A stretch of DNA of 64,000 nucleotides from Streptomyces sp. P3. Its GTDB lineage: Bacteria > Actinomycetota > Actinomycetes > Streptomycetales > Streptomycetaceae. The notes beneath the pieces were generated by a model that did no database searches, was not told the DNA's origin, and saw only the letters and a program-made list of their open reading frames with translations. This document shows positions 34,267-44,345 of the stretch, piece after piece. Within the stretch, counting starts at the first letter, position 1, and every line of letters begins with the position of its first letter. The position numbers and the translations under genes were made by a program. The stretch lies in the NCBI RefSeq assembly GCF_003032475.1, contig NZ_CP028369.1, positions 62,001 through 126,000 of the forward strand, given 5' to 3'.

Positions 34267-36387
34267 TTACGCGTCGATGCGCGACCGGTCCAGGGTCGCC
34301 GCCGAGCTGGAGATGAACTCCTTGCGCGGGGCAACGTCGTTGCCCATCAGCAGATCGAACACCTGCTCGGCCGACTCCAGGTCGGAGAGGTTGATGCGGC
34401 GCAGCGTGCGGTGACGCGGGTCCATCGTGGTCTCGGCCAGCTGGTCGGCATCCATCTCACCGAGACCCTTGTAGCGCTGGATCGAGTCCTTGTACCGGAC
34501 GCCCTTGCTCTGGAACTCCATGAGCCGGTCGCGCAGCTCACGGTCCGAGTACGTGTACACGTACTTGTCCTGGCCCTTCCTGGGCTGCACGAGCTCGATA
34601 CGGTGCAGCGGCGGAACCGCGGCGAACACCCGGCCGGCCTCGACCATGGGCCGCATGTAGCGGTGGAACAGCGTCAGGAGCAGCGTGCGGATGTGGGAGC
34701 CGTCCACATCGGCGTCCGTCATCATGATGATCTTGCCATAGCGGGCCGCGTCGATATCGAACGTCCGACCGGAACCGGCTCCTATGACCTGGATGATCGC
34801 GCCGCACTCGGCGTTCTTCAGCATGTCGGTCACGGACGACTTCTGGACATTGAGGATCTTGCCCCGGATCGGCAGCAGCGCCTGGAACTCGGAGTTCCGG
34901 GCGAGCTTGGCAGTGCCGAGCGCCGAGTCCCCCTCGACGATGAACAGCTCGCTGCGCTCGACGTCGTCGCTGCGGCAGTCGGCCAGCTTCGCGGGCAGCG
35001 AAGAGGACTCCAGCGCCGTCTTGCGACGCTGCGCGTCCTTGTGCTGCCGGGCCGCGATACGCGTGCGCGCGGCGGCGACCGCCTTCTCCATCACGACCCG
35101 GGCCTGCGCCGCGGCATCGCGCTTGGTCGAGGTCAGGAAGGCCTTGAGCTCCCTGGAGATCACCGTGTTCACGATGCGCCGGGCGGCCGAGGTACCGAGG
35201 ACCTCCTTCGTCTGCCCCTCGAACTGAGGTTCGGCCAGGCGTACCGTGACGACGGCGGTCAGGCCCTCCAGGGCGTCGTCCTTGACGATGTCGTCCTCGG
35301 CGACGCGCAGCAGTTTCTTGGCGCGCAGCACCTCGTTCATCGTCTTGGCGACGGCCTGCTCGAAGCCCGCGACGTGCGTGCCGCCCTTGGGCGTGGCGAT
35401 GATGTTGACGAACGACCTGAGGTTCGTGTCGTAGCCGGTGCCCCAGCGCAGCGCCACGTCGACGCCGAGCTCACGGGTGACCTCGGTCGGTGTCATCTGC
35501 CCGTGGTCGTCCAGGACCGGGACCGTCTCCTTGAAGGTGCCCTGCCCGGTGAAGCGCAGGACGTCGCAGACCGGCTTGTCGGTGGCCAGGTACTCGCAGA
35601 ACTCACTGATGCCGCCGTCGAAGCGGAAGGACTCCTCCCCCTTGCTGCCACCGTCGCCGAGACCGTACTCGTCGCGGACGACGATGGTCAGGCCGGGCAC
35701 CAGGAAGGCGGTCTGGCGGGCACGGCCGTGGAGGTTCTCCAGGGAGAGCTTGGCGTCCTTGAGGAAGATCTGCCGGTCGGCCCAGTACCGCACGCGGGTG
35801 CCGGTGCGGTTCTTGGCGACCCCCTTGACCTTGCGCAGGCCGCCCGGCTCGAACTTGGCGTCGGGACCGCCCGCGGCGAAGGAGCCGGGGACACCGCGCC
35901 GGAAGCTGATCGCGTGCGTGTTCCCCCCTCGGTCCACCTCGACGTCGAGTCGGGCGGACAGGGCGTTGACGACGGAGGCGCCGACGCCGTGCAGACCGCC
36001 GGAGGCGGCGTAGGAGCCGCCGCCGAACTTGCCGCCGGCGTGCAGCTTGGTCATGACGACCTCGACGCCGGACAGGCCGGTCTTGGGCTCGACGTCGACG
36101 GGGATGCCCCGGCCGTTGTCACGGACCTCGACCGAGGCGTCGTCGTGGAGGATCACCTCGATGTGGTCGCAGTACCCGCCCAGGGCTTCGTCGACCGAGT
36201 TGTCGATGATCTCCCACAGGCAGTGCATCAGACCGCGACTGTCGGTCGAGCCGATGTACATGCCCGGGCGCTTCCGCACGGCCTCGAGGCCCTCGAGGAC
36301 GAGCAGGTGCCGCGCGGTGTAGTTGGAACCGTCCCGGTCTGCTCCTGCCAGCAGCGCTGTGGACGGCACGGACGTTTCGGCGGTCAC
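34267..36387 (-). CDS. parE: DNA topoisomerase IV subunit B
   Basis: A 706-residue GyrB/ParE-type ATPase subunit. It has GHKL ATPase motifs EIIDNSVDEALGGY and DNGRGIPVD, the ATP-lid segment GLHGVGASVVNALS, then transducer and TOPRIM domains with IVEGDSALGTAKLAR and MTDADVDGSHIRTLLLTLF, and the C-terminal YKGLGEMDADQL. It supplies ATP-driven strand passage for ParC. GTG 36387 was chosen because GAGGAG lies eight bases upstream; a longer reading to 36456 runs into the promoter region. Its partner parC lies about 15 kb away. Confidence 0.95.
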   Translation of the reverse strand: MTAETSVPSTALLAGADRDGSNYTARHLLVLEGLEAVRKRPGMYIGSTDSRGLMHCLWEIIDNSVDEALGGYCDHIEVILHDDASVEVRDNGRGIPVDVEPKTGLSGVEVVMTKLHAGGKFGGGSYAASGGLHGVGASVVNALSARLDVEVDRGGNTHAISFRRGVPGSFAAGGPDAKFEPGGLRKVKGVAKNRTGTRVRYWADRQIFLKDAKLSLENLHGRARQTAFLVPGLTIVVRDEYGLGDGGSKGEESFRFDGGISEFCEYLATDKPVCDVLRFTGQGTFKETVPVLDDHGQMTPTEVTRELGVDVALRWGTGYDTNLRSFVNIIATPKGGTHVAGFEQAVAKTMNEVLRAKKLLRVAEDDIVKDDALEGLTAVVTVRLAEPQFEGQTKEVLGTSAARRIVNTVISRELKAFLTSTKRDAAAQARVVMEKAVAAARTRIAARQHKDAQRRKTALESSSLPAKLADCRSDDVERSELFIVEGDSALGTAKLARNSEFQALLPIRGKILNVQKSSVTDMLKNAECGAIIQVIGAGSGRTFDIDAARYGKIIMMTDADVDGSHIRTLLLTLFHRYMRPMVEAGRVFAAVPPLHRIELVQPRKGQDKYVYTYSDRELRDRLMEFQSKGVRYKDSIQRYKGLGEMDADQLAETTMDPRHRTLRRINLSDLESAEQVFDLLMGNDVAPRKEFISSSAATLDRSRIDA

Positions 36388-36832
36388 GCGGTTCGCTCCT
36401 CGCTGAATTTCACTTGGGGCCCTTCTGGGTAAGGGCGCGGCTCGGGTAGCCGCCAAGAGGGTACCGAGGCCTGGTAGAGCCGTTGTAACGCCACCCTCGT
36501 CCCAAACTCAGACTAGTCCAGCGTCGCATGCATGTTCGATCCCTCGTTGGAGTGAAGTACATATCACGTTCCCTTCGGGGCATGAACCATTTAGGCTCCG
36601 GGCACGTCCTCATGAACAAACCGGCAAGCCGGCCGGGAGGATCGAACCACGACCGACAGTGCGAAACCGTAAGCATTACAGACCACGCAATACGGCACAT
36701 TCGCCGCCAAACCGGCAGCAGACGGCCACCTCGGAAAGATTTTTTCGAGGACAAGCCACGAGCGGGAACGTTTTGGGGCTGGTTGGATGTTGACCCTGGT
36801 ACGACAGCTCGTCGAGCTAGAGAAGAGGCGAC
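36388..36832. other. Divergent intergenic region between parE and the DUF7455 gene
   Basis: A 445-bp region of clearly lower G+C than its surroundings. It must carry the parE promoter (minus) and that of the small zinc-ribbon gene (plus). It contains TTGACC at 36790-36795 and a 13-bp palindrome AGCTCGTCGAGCT near 36807-36819. I could not assign a full promoter pair with confidence. Confidence 0.55.
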
Positions 36833-37063
36833 GTGACTACTGTTCTGACCCCCGCGAGCCCGATGACGGCCGCTGACCGCTGCGACCGCTGCGGCGCCCA
36901 GGCGTACGTACGCGTCGTCCTGCTCAGCGGCGGAGAACTGCTCTTCTGCGCCCACCACGGCCGCAAGTTCGAGCCGGAACTCAAGAAGATCGCCGCTGAG
37001 ATACAGGACGAGACGGAGCGACTGACTACCGTTCCGGCGTCCGCCCTGGAAGAAGAGCGCTGA
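36833..37063 (+). CDS. Small DUF7455-type zinc-ribbon protein
   Basis: A 76-residue protein with a CxxC...CxxH arrangement (CDRCGAQAYVRVVLL, then FCAHHGRKF) that should bind one zinc ion. It ends in an acidic tail, PASALEEER. Such small proteins are conserved next to hrdB/parE in Streptomyces and have no known function. The start is GTG 36833, with AGAAGAGG just upstream. It appears monocistronic and ends at a strong hairpin. Confidence 0.85.
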   Translation: MTTVLTPASPMTAADRCDRCGAQAYVRVVLLSGGELLFCAHHGRKFEPELKKIAAEIQDETERLTTVPASALEEER

Positions 37064-37107
37064 TCCGACGCGTCCACGACGAGCCAGAGTCGGCACAGGC
37101 CGGCGAA

Positions 37108-37143
37108 CGGGCGGCCGCCCCTGACACCAGGGGCGGCCGCCCG
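37108..37143. terminator. Bidirectional hairpin terminator
   Basis: A perfect 15-bp GC stem (37108-37122 with 37129-37143, arm CGGGCGGCCGCCCCT) and loop GACACC, between the convergent DUF7455 and protease genes. Confidence 0.85.
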
Positions 37144-37186
37144 CTTCTCATCCGCAGTCCCGCCCCCCACCCGGGGATCGGCCCGC

Positions 37187-38053
37187 TCAGGGGCCGTCAG
37201 GAGCCCTGAGCGCGCCTCGGGCGGCGACATTCCAGCCGAGCGTCCGCAGAGCGTCGGAGACCCGCGTGTAGACGCCGGGGCTGCCGGGCCGTCCACAACC
37301 GCTGCCCCACGACACGAGCCCGATGAGCCGGCCTTGCGCGACCAGGGGCCCGCCGCTGTCCCCCTGGCAGGCGTCCCGGCCCCCGCGCGTCTCTCCGGCG
37401 CACACCATGCTCTGCGCGAGGTACGCACCGTCCGACGAACCCGGGTACGCCCGCTCACAGAGCGAGTCGGCCAGCACGTGCACGGGCGCCGCCCGGAGCG
37501 TGTGCGGGTACGCGCCGAACCCCGTGGTGTCCCCCCAGCCGTAGACCAGGGCCTCCCCGCCGGGCCGGTACGCCGTGTCACCCGCGGCGGCCATGCCGAT
37601 GGCCGCTCCCGCCGGGAGGGGCGCGGCCAGCGTGAGCACGGCGAAGTCCCCGGCGTTGCTGGAGCGGTCGTAACGGGGGTTCACCCAGACGCTGCGTACC
37701 GCGACCTCCTGCCCCACGTCCGAGTAGAGGTCCGTGCGGCCGGCGACGACCTTGAGGTCCGAGACCCGCTCCGGCGGCCCTCCCAGGGCCTCCTCGCCCA
37801 TGCAGTGCGCCGCCGTGAGCACGGTCGTCGAGCCGACCGCCACACCACCGCAGAACTGTCCCGAGCGCATACCTCCGAACCGGTCACGGCTGGACAGTGC
37901 GACCGTCCACGGGCTCTGCGAGACGTCGACCGGATAGCCCCCGAGGACGACGCCGTCGGAGGCGGCGGGGGCGGCGGAGGCCAACGGTATGACCATGGCC
38001 ACGGCCGCGAGAATCAACGGCCGGGACAGGGCCCGGACCAAGAGACGTCGCAT
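37187..38053 (-). CDS. Secreted trypsin-like serine protease (S1 family)
   Basis: A 288-residue preproenzyme. A signal peptide (about 1-32, RPLILAAVAMVIPLASAAPA) precedes a chymotrypsin fold. The triad is visible as LTAAHC (His), GDFAVLTL (Asp) and DACQGDSGGPL (Ser). The specificity-pocket residue six before the Ser is Asp (GGRDACQGDSGG), as in trypsins, so cleavage after Arg or Lys is expected. The mature start deviates from the usual IVGG: it reads VVLGGYPVD. GAGGAGT lies just before ATG 38053. It is probably exported by Sec during development or nutrient scavenging. Confidence 0.93.
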   Translation of the reverse strand: MRRLLVRALSRPLILAAVAMVIPLASAAPAASDGVVLGGYPVDVSQSPWTVALSSRDRFGGMRSGQFCGGVAVGSTTVLTAAHCMGEEALGGPPERVSDLKVVAGRTDLYSDVGQEVAVRSVWVNPRYDRSSNAGDFAVLTLAAPLPAGAAIGMAAAGDTAYRPGGEALVYGWGDTTGFGAYPHTLRAAPVHVLADSLCERAYPGSSDGAYLAQSMVCAGETRGGRDACQGDSGGPLVAQGRLIGLVSWGSGCGRPGSPGVYTRVSDALRTLGWNVAARGALRAPDGP

Positions 38054-38130
38054 GAGGACTCCTCACTCTGAAGTGCTCCCTGAACACCCACAGTGATCCA
38101 CCGCATGGCGGGACGCACCCGCGCGTGCAC

Positions 38131-38171
38131 GCCGAAGGCCCGGGTCCCTGACGGGACACCGGGCCTTCGGC
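38131..38171 (-). terminator. hrdB terminator hairpin
   Basis: GCCGAAGGCCCGG (38131-38143) pairs with CCGGGCCTTCGGC (38159-38171), with an inner GTCCC/GGGAC stem and TGAC loop. It lies 16 bp past the hrdB stop codon and ahead of the same-strand protease gene. Confidence 0.8.
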
Positions 38172-38186
38172 GGGTACGGAAGCAAC

Positions 38187-39737
<1,551 letters not shown>

Positions 39738-40047
39738 GAACAACCTCTCGGAACGTTGGAAAACGGCTTCCGGCCCCGTCCATGACGGACTGGAGCCGAC
39801 CACCGGCCTGGGAACGGGCCGACGGCGCGGGCGGGGGCCGGGAGGATGCACAGCGCCTTGAACGGCGTCCGTATTCCCTCTGCGGCTGTCACCTCTTAGG
39901 TCATCGCGTTGTTTCCACAAGCGTTACGCCCAATCTTCGTGGCCCGAGTCACACCCCGTAAGCGTTCAAAAACGGTCAGACACGGGCAGAGGAGGTCACA
40001 CCCGTGGTGTCTACCCACACCTCCGCCGCCAAATCCCGCCACGCAGA
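39738..40047. other. hrdB promoter region
   Basis: A noncoding stretch upstream of hrdB, with locally lower G+C around 39900-40020. It should hold the main vegetative hrdB promoter and the candidate SigR promoter listed separately. Elements such as TTGAAC near 39970 (minus strand) are present, but I could not pair them with a convincing -10. Confidence 0.5.
39851..39878 (-). promoter_or_regulatory. Candidate SigR-type promoter upstream of hrdB
   Basis: On the minus strand GGGAAT (39873-39878) is followed after 18 bp by GCTG (39851-39854). The SigR (thiol-stress sigma factor) consensus is GGGAAT-N18/19-GTT, so there is one mismatch in the -10 part. S. coelicolor hrdB is known to have a SigR-dependent second promoter close to the gene, which fits this position. 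Confidence 0.45.
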
Positions 40048-40095
40048 CCGTCGGACCCCGCAGTTCCCGGGACGGGTCTCTGCGGGGTCCGACGG
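40048..40095 (-). terminator. whiH terminator, strong inverted repeat
   Basis: A perfect 16-bp inverted repeat, CCGTCGGACCCCGCAG (40048-40063) with 40080-40095, and a 16-nt loop. It lies 76 bp past the whiH stop and insulates the downstream hrdB promoter from whiH transcription. Confidence 0.8.
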
Positions 40096-40170
40096 GGTGC
40101 GGGCGTACCGGGCCGAGGCCGGCGCAGGGGAGGGAAGACATCCCGGACGGTCCCGCCCGAGGAATGGGGG

Positions 40171-41058
40171 TCAGTGCTCGCGCGGCGCCGGCACGACGCG
40201 CTCCACCTCGGGGTGCACGGTGAGCAGCTGGCGCATGGCCACCTCGGCCGCCGTGCCGTCGCCCGCGGCCAGGGCGTCGACGATCCGGCTGTGGTGTGCC
40301 AGCGAGGCATCATTGGGCCGCTCACAGCCCGTGACCGGACCGCCGGAGACCTGCAGGGCGGACGACACGATCCCGGAAAGGTGCTCCAGCATGCGGTTGC
40401 TCGCCACCTGGATGAGCAGCGAATGGAACTCGGTGTCGGCCCGGGAGTACGTGAGCACGTCACCCTGTGTCATCGCGTGGGCCATGATCTCGACCATGTC
40501 GTTCAGCCGTTGCTGAACGTCCTCCCGTCCGTGCCCGGCGGCGAGGCGGGCGGCCAGCGGCTCGATCGTCCACCGCAGCTCGCTCAGCTCGCGCCGCTGG
40601 TCGTCGCGCTGGGGGCCGTAGGCCCGCCACTCGATGATGTCCGGGTCGAGAAGGTTCCAGTCACTCACGGGACGCACGCGCGTGCCGACGTTCGGACGGG
40701 CACTGACCAGGCCCTTGGCCTCCAGGACGCGCAGCGACTCACGGACGACGGTACGGGACACCTCGAACCGCTGGCCGATCTCCTCCGGCACCAGGGGGCG
40801 GTCTGCGCCCAGGTCACCCGAGACGATCATCTGCCCCAGCTGTTGGACGAGCTGGCCGTGCAGCCCACGCCCGCGGTTCCCCGTGGAGCGGCGGCCCACG
40901 CGGCCCAGCTCGGGCTCCGCGGACTCCCAGACGGAGGCTCCGACGCGGTCGGCGACGGGGGCCTCGGCGTAGGGATAGCGGTCGAGTTCGCCCGGGCCGG
41001 CCAGACCGGAGTCGGCGGAGCGGGCGGCGGTCATCATGGTGTGCGCAAGGGTACTCAC
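40171..41058 (-). CDS. whiH: WhiH, GntR-family sporulation regulator
   Basis: A 295-residue regulator, the same length as S. coelicolor WhiH and in the same place next to hrdB. An N-terminal Ala/Arg-rich region precedes the winged helix (about 70-140: LGQMIVSGDLGADRPLVPEE, FEVSRTVVRESLRVLEAKGL). A FCD ligand domain lies at about 150-280 (WTIEPLAARLAAGHG, DTEFHSLLIQVASNRMLEHL). WhiH is needed for efficient sporulation septation in aerial hyphae and is transcribed by the sporulation sigma factor WhiG. GTG 41058 was chosen over longer frames because the upstream part contains the predicted WhiG promoter and leader. Confidence 0.93.
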   Translation of the reverse strand: MSTLAHTMMTAARSADSGLAGPGELDRYPYAEAPVADRVGASVWESAEPELGRVGRRSTGNRGRGLHGQLVQQLGQMIVSGDLGADRPLVPEEIGQRFEVSRTVVRESLRVLEAKGLVSARPNVGTRVRPVSDWNLLDPDIIEWRAYGPQRDDQRRELSELRWTIEPLAARLAAGHGREDVQQRLNDMVEIMAHAMTQGDVLTYSRADTEFHSLLIQVASNRMLEHLSGIVSSALQVSGGPVTGCERPNDASLAHHSRIVDALAAGDGTAAEVAMRQLLTVHPEVERVVPAPREH

Positions 41059-41150
41059 GGATCCTTTGTCGGCGCTGTTTCCAACTCCCTTGAGGTCTTT
41101 GGTGAAAAGCACACGAAAGGGTGATCGCTCACCCCGTCGCAATTGACGCC

Positions 41151-41177
41151 TTATCGGAAAGAAATGGGCTTTCTTCG
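41151..41177 (-). promoter_or_regulatory. Predicted WhiG (FliA-type) promoter of whiH
   Basis: On the minus strand CGAA (41174-41177) is followed after 15 bp by TCCGATAA (41151-41158). The WhiG consensus is TAAA-N15-GCCGATAA; the -10 matches at 7 of 8 positions with exact spacing, and the -35 is partial. S. coelicolor whiH is a known direct WhiG target. Transcription would begin about 90 nt before the GTG. Confidence 0.75.
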
Positions 41178-41220
41178 GGGAGTTGCGCACACGCGGGGAT
41201 CGGTTGGGCCTGGACGGTCG

Positions 41221-43410
41221 TCATCGGACCCTGCCGCGCAGGGTCGTGAGCAGATACGCGCACAGCAGCGCGGCCAAGGACAACGTCATTGCCCCGCCGA
41301 CGGGTTGGCCGAGCACGCGCGCCGCGGCGTCCACATATCGCTCCCCTCCGAAGGGCCACTGCACCAGAAGCGTCTCGCGCAACCGCATCGGGAGTCCGGC
41401 AGCCGCCCGCACGGACGCGCTCTCCACGGCCTTCTGTACGACGGGCACGACGACGACGGGCACCGCGACCACCGCCGCCAGTCCGGCCGTGGTGGACCGG
41501 AAGACTCCGGCCGCCAGCACCCCGGCCCAGGCACAGCCGACCACGAGCCCGAGCCAACTCACGCCGAGCGAGATCCAGTCCGCGGGAACCCGGGCGAGTT
41601 CCTGCCCGTAGACGAGGTAGAGCACCTCGGCGTCGCAGCCCACCGTGAGACAGGCCAGCGTCACGGCGGTGACCGCGGCGACGATCAGCTTTGCGGTGAG
41701 CACCCCGAGCCTTCGCGGCACGGTGCCGCGCCACCCCGCCAGGGCGGGGTGGCGGAACTCGTCCCCGAAGGCCAGCGCGCCGAGCAGACCCGCGCCGAGG
41801 GCCGCGGGCGGCAGCGGCAGCTGTACGGGCCAGGCGGCCAGCAGCCGCGCCTGGGCGGTGTGGCCCGCCCCGCCCAGCACCACGGCGGTGAATGCGGAGA
41901 GGAGCAGTACGGCGGCGCCGGTGAGGAAGCCGGTGCTGATCCCGGTGGCGCGGCGGATCTCGTAGCGCAGGGGGCGCAAGGGGCTGGGTGCGGAGCGCGG
42001 GGAGAGGGGAGGCGGCAACGCGGGAAGGCTGCCGGGGGTTCGGGCAGCGCCGCGGCGAGGGGCGGGCGGCGAGGCCGTGGGCTCGGCGCCGGACTCGAAA
42101 CGGAGGTCGTCCACGTCTTCGGGACGACCGGTCGGGGCGGAGCCGGTCGGGGCAGGGCCCGTAAAGGCAGAGCCGGTCGAGGCAGGGCCCGTAGAGGCGG
42201 GGTCTGCCGGGGCGGGGTCGAGCGGAGTGGGGTGCTCCAACGACGCGACCACGGACGGACTCCCGGCCGAGAGCGATCGTTTTGTCCTTCCGGGGTCCGA
42301 CTCCAACCGCGCCGCGCCTCCGGCCACGCTCCCCGCAGCCCCGCTTCCGCCGGCCGTTTCCTCCAAGGCCGCGTTCCCCAACGCCATGCTCTCGAGGGCC
42401 TCGCTCCTCAAGGCCCTGCTCCTCAAGGCCTCGTGTCGCGTGATCTTGTTGCCCGTGGCCTCGTTCTCCGCGGTCGCGCTCTTCGCGGACCTGCTCTCCG
42501 CGGCCTTGCTCCCTGCGGTCTCCTTTTGCGTCTTAGGCCCCATGTCGCCCGTCTCGTCGGCGAGTTGGTGGACGAGGATGCCGTGGCGGAACGCCGTCTC
42601 ACCGACGTCGGCGCAACTGCTGCCATACACGGAGAGCCGGTTGGCGCCCTCCTGCACCACCTCGACGGAACGCTGCGCTGCGCGGGCCTCCCTGGTGAGC
42701 TGTGCGGCGAGGCGAACGGCGTGGGGGCTGCGGACGGCCACCCTCGGGCGCAACCGGGTGCGGGCGAAGTCGGCGGCCTCCTGGTCGGCCACGAGCCTGC
42801 CCTGCTCCAGGGTGAGGACCCGGTCGGCGACGCGGGCGGCCTCCTTCGGATCGGCCGTGGTCGTCAGCACCGCGCCTCCCTGCTCGGCGTGCGCGCTCAG
42901 CATCCCGTGCAGCCAGCGGCTCTCGCGTCCGGACAGCCCGGCGGCCGGGTCGTCGAGGACGAGGGTGTGCGGGTCGGCGAGAAGCGCGCAGGCCAGGCCT
43001 AGTCGGCGGTCTGTACCTCGGGAGAGGCCACCGAGGCGTTCTTCACGCAGGCTGACCAGGCCGACCGCCTCGAGCACTTCGTCGGCTCGCCGGACCGCGA
43101 CGCCGGCGGCCGCGCACAACATGCGCAGGTGGCCGCGGACCGTGCGGGCCGGGTGTCCGGGCACATCGCCGAGGAGGACGCCGACCTCGCGTGCGGGGTG
43201 GGCGACGCGATGCAGAGGGCGGCCTCTGAAGTAGGCCAGGCCGCGGCCCTGTTGAAGTCCGAGCAGAAGTCTCAGCACGGTGGTCTTGCCGGCGCCCGGC
43301 GCTCCGAGCAGCACGGTGACGCGGCCCGCGCACGCCTCGAAGGAGACGTCGTCGACGGCAGGCGGAAGCGCCTTACGGGAATCGCTGGTCAGTCCGTAGG
43401 CCTGGATCAC
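41221..43410 (-). CDS. ABC transporter fusion: ATPase, repetitive linker, membrane domain
   Basis: A 729-residue protein. Residues 1-230 are an ABC ATPase: Walker A LLGAPGAGKTTVL, a poorly conserved signature LGGLSRGTDRRLGLA, and Walker B TLVLDDPAAGL, in which the usual catalytic Glu is Asp. Residues about 290-480 are low-complexity: an Ala/Glu/Arg-rich run with ALRSRALRSEALES and a Pro/Ser/Thr run DPASTGPASTGSAFTGPAPT. Residues about 490-729 hold roughly six membrane helices, such as GAAVLLLSAFTAVVLGGAG and AVVAVPVVVVPVVQ. Fused half-transporters with an insertion this long are unusual. The substrate is unknown. Its location upstream of whiH makes a developmental role possible. The GTG start at 43410 has only a weak ribosome binding site. 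Confidence 0.85.
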   Translation of the reverse strand: MIQAYGLTSDSRKALPPAVDDVSFEACAGRVTVLLGAPGAGKTTVLRLLLGLQQGRGLAYFRGRPLHRVAHPAREVGVLLGDVPGHPARTVRGHLRMLCAAAGVAVRRADEVLEAVGLVSLREERLGGLSRGTDRRLGLACALLADPHTLVLDDPAAGLSGRESRWLHGMLSAHAEQGGAVLTTTADPKEAARVADRVLTLEQGRLVADQEAADFARTRLRPRVAVRSPHAVRLAAQLTREARAAQRSVEVVQEGANRLSVYGSSCADVGETAFRHGILVHQLADETGDMGPKTQKETAGSKAAESRSAKSATAENEATGNKITRHEALRSRALRSEALESMALGNAALEETAGGSGAAGSVAGGAARLESDPGRTKRSLSAGSPSVVASLEHPTPLDPAPADPASTGPASTGSAFTGPAPTGSAPTGRPEDVDDLRFESGAEPTASPPAPRRGAARTPGSLPALPPPLSPRSAPSPLRPLRYEIRRATGISTGFLTGAAVLLLSAFTAVVLGGAGHTAQARLLAAWPVQLPLPPAALGAGLLGALAFGDEFRHPALAGWRGTVPRRLGVLTAKLIVAAVTAVTLACLTVGCDAEVLYLVYGQELARVPADWISLGVSWLGLVVGCAWAGVLAAGVFRSTTAGLAAVVAVPVVVVPVVQKAVESASVRAAAGLPMRLRETLLVQWPFGGERYVDAAARVLGQPVGGAMTLSLAALLCAYLLTTLRGRVR

Positions 43411-43491
43411 CTTCAGGAAGATAGCGCGCTATATCCCTTTTTTCCGTGTACCGCACGGCCGGTCGTGCATCCGGGGCCGCAGTGCCGGTTC

Positions 43492-44250
43492 TCAGACCTC
43501 CGGGCGCAGCATCGGCGGGTTGAGCAACGTCGCGCCGCCGGCCCTGAAAAGTTGCGCGGGCCGGCCCCCCTGCCTGGTGGTGGTGCCGCCGGTGGGGACC
43601 AGGAAGCCGGGCGTACCCGTCACCTTGCGGTGGAAGTTGCGCGGGTCGAGCGCCACGCCCCACACCGCCTCGTAGACACGGCGCAGTTCGCCGACCGTGA
43701 ACTCCGTGGGGCAGAACGCGGTCGCGAGGGAGGAGTACTCGATCTTGGAGCGGGCGCGTTCCACTCCGTCGGCGAGGATCCGTGCGTGGTCGAAGGCCAG
43801 CGGCGCGACCGGTTCGCCGTCCCGGACGTGCCCGCCGTGCTGGAGCAGTTCCTCGACGGGCGCCCAGCGCGCGTTGCTCGCGTCGCCGCCCGCTCGTGGT
43901 GCGGGCAGGTCGGGGGCGAGCGCCAGATGCGCGACGCTCACCACGCGCATGCGGGGATCTCGCTCCGGATCGCCGTACGTGGCCAGCTGTTCCAGGTGGG
44001 CACCGTTGTCCTGGGCCGGGACCGAGGGGTCATGGGCGTGCAGCCCGGTCTCCTCCGCCAGCTCGCGCGCCGCCGCCTGGGTGAGGTCCTCGTCCGCCCG
44101 TACGAAACCGCCGGGTAGCGCCCACCATCCCTGGAACGGCGTCTCGCCCCTGCGCACCGCCAGCGCGCACAGGGCATGGCGGCGCACGGTCAGCACGACC
44201 AGGTCCACGGTCACGGCGAAGGGCGGAAAGGCTGACGGGTCGTAGGACAT
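43492..44250 (-). CDS. Nudix-winged helix protein, NrtR-like regulator
   Basis: A 252-residue protein. The N-terminal Nudix domain (about 10-155) has the box GGFVRADEDLTQAAARELAEETGL, with the RELAEETG core intact, so ADP-ribose-type hydrolysis remains possible. The C-terminal winged helix (about 165-235) includes FTVGELRRVYEAVWGVALDP and NFHRKVTGTPGFLVPTG, the NrtR signature. NrtR proteins repress NAD-synthesis or sugar-utilisation genes and respond to ADP-ribose. No NAD genes adjoin it here, so it may act on distant targets or on itself. ATG 44250 (MSYDPSAFPPFAV) was chosen on homology; the ribosome binding site is weak. Confidence 0.9.
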   Translation of the reverse strand: MSYDPSAFPPFAVTVDLVVLTVRRHALCALAVRRGETPFQGWWALPGGFVRADEDLTQAAARELAEETGLHAHDPSVPAQDNGAHLEQLATYGDPERDPRMRVVSVAHLALAPDLPAPRAGGDASNARWAPVEELLQHGGHVRDGEPVAPLAFDHARILADGVERARSKIEYSSLATAFCPTEFTVGELRRVYEAVWGVALDPRNFHRKVTGTPGFLVPTGGTTTRQGGRPAQLFRAGGATLLNPPMLRPEV

Positions 44251-44345
44251 GCGGCGATCATAGTCGTCTTCCTGACGATAAACACGTCCTTCATCGGCCG
44301 CATCGATGGCCGACCCTCGCCGCGAATGCTCATGGAACGGAGAGG

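Noticed and set aside
34267..36387. Whether the gene is gyrB rather than parE
   Set aside because: Gene context beside hrdB and a separately encoded ParC without an evident GyrA box favour topoisomerase IV; gyrB/gyrA normally lie near dnaA/dnaN.
33700..36432. 910-codon plus-strand open frame antisense to parE
   Set aside because: It mirrors the GC-rich third positions of parE and has no domain-like sequence or ribosome binding site.
42150..42500. Short repeated DNA units that could suggest a CRISPR-like array
   Set aside because: The repeats are irregular, lie in frame inside the ABC fusion gene and encode Ala/Glu/Arg- and Pro/Ser/Thr-rich linkers.
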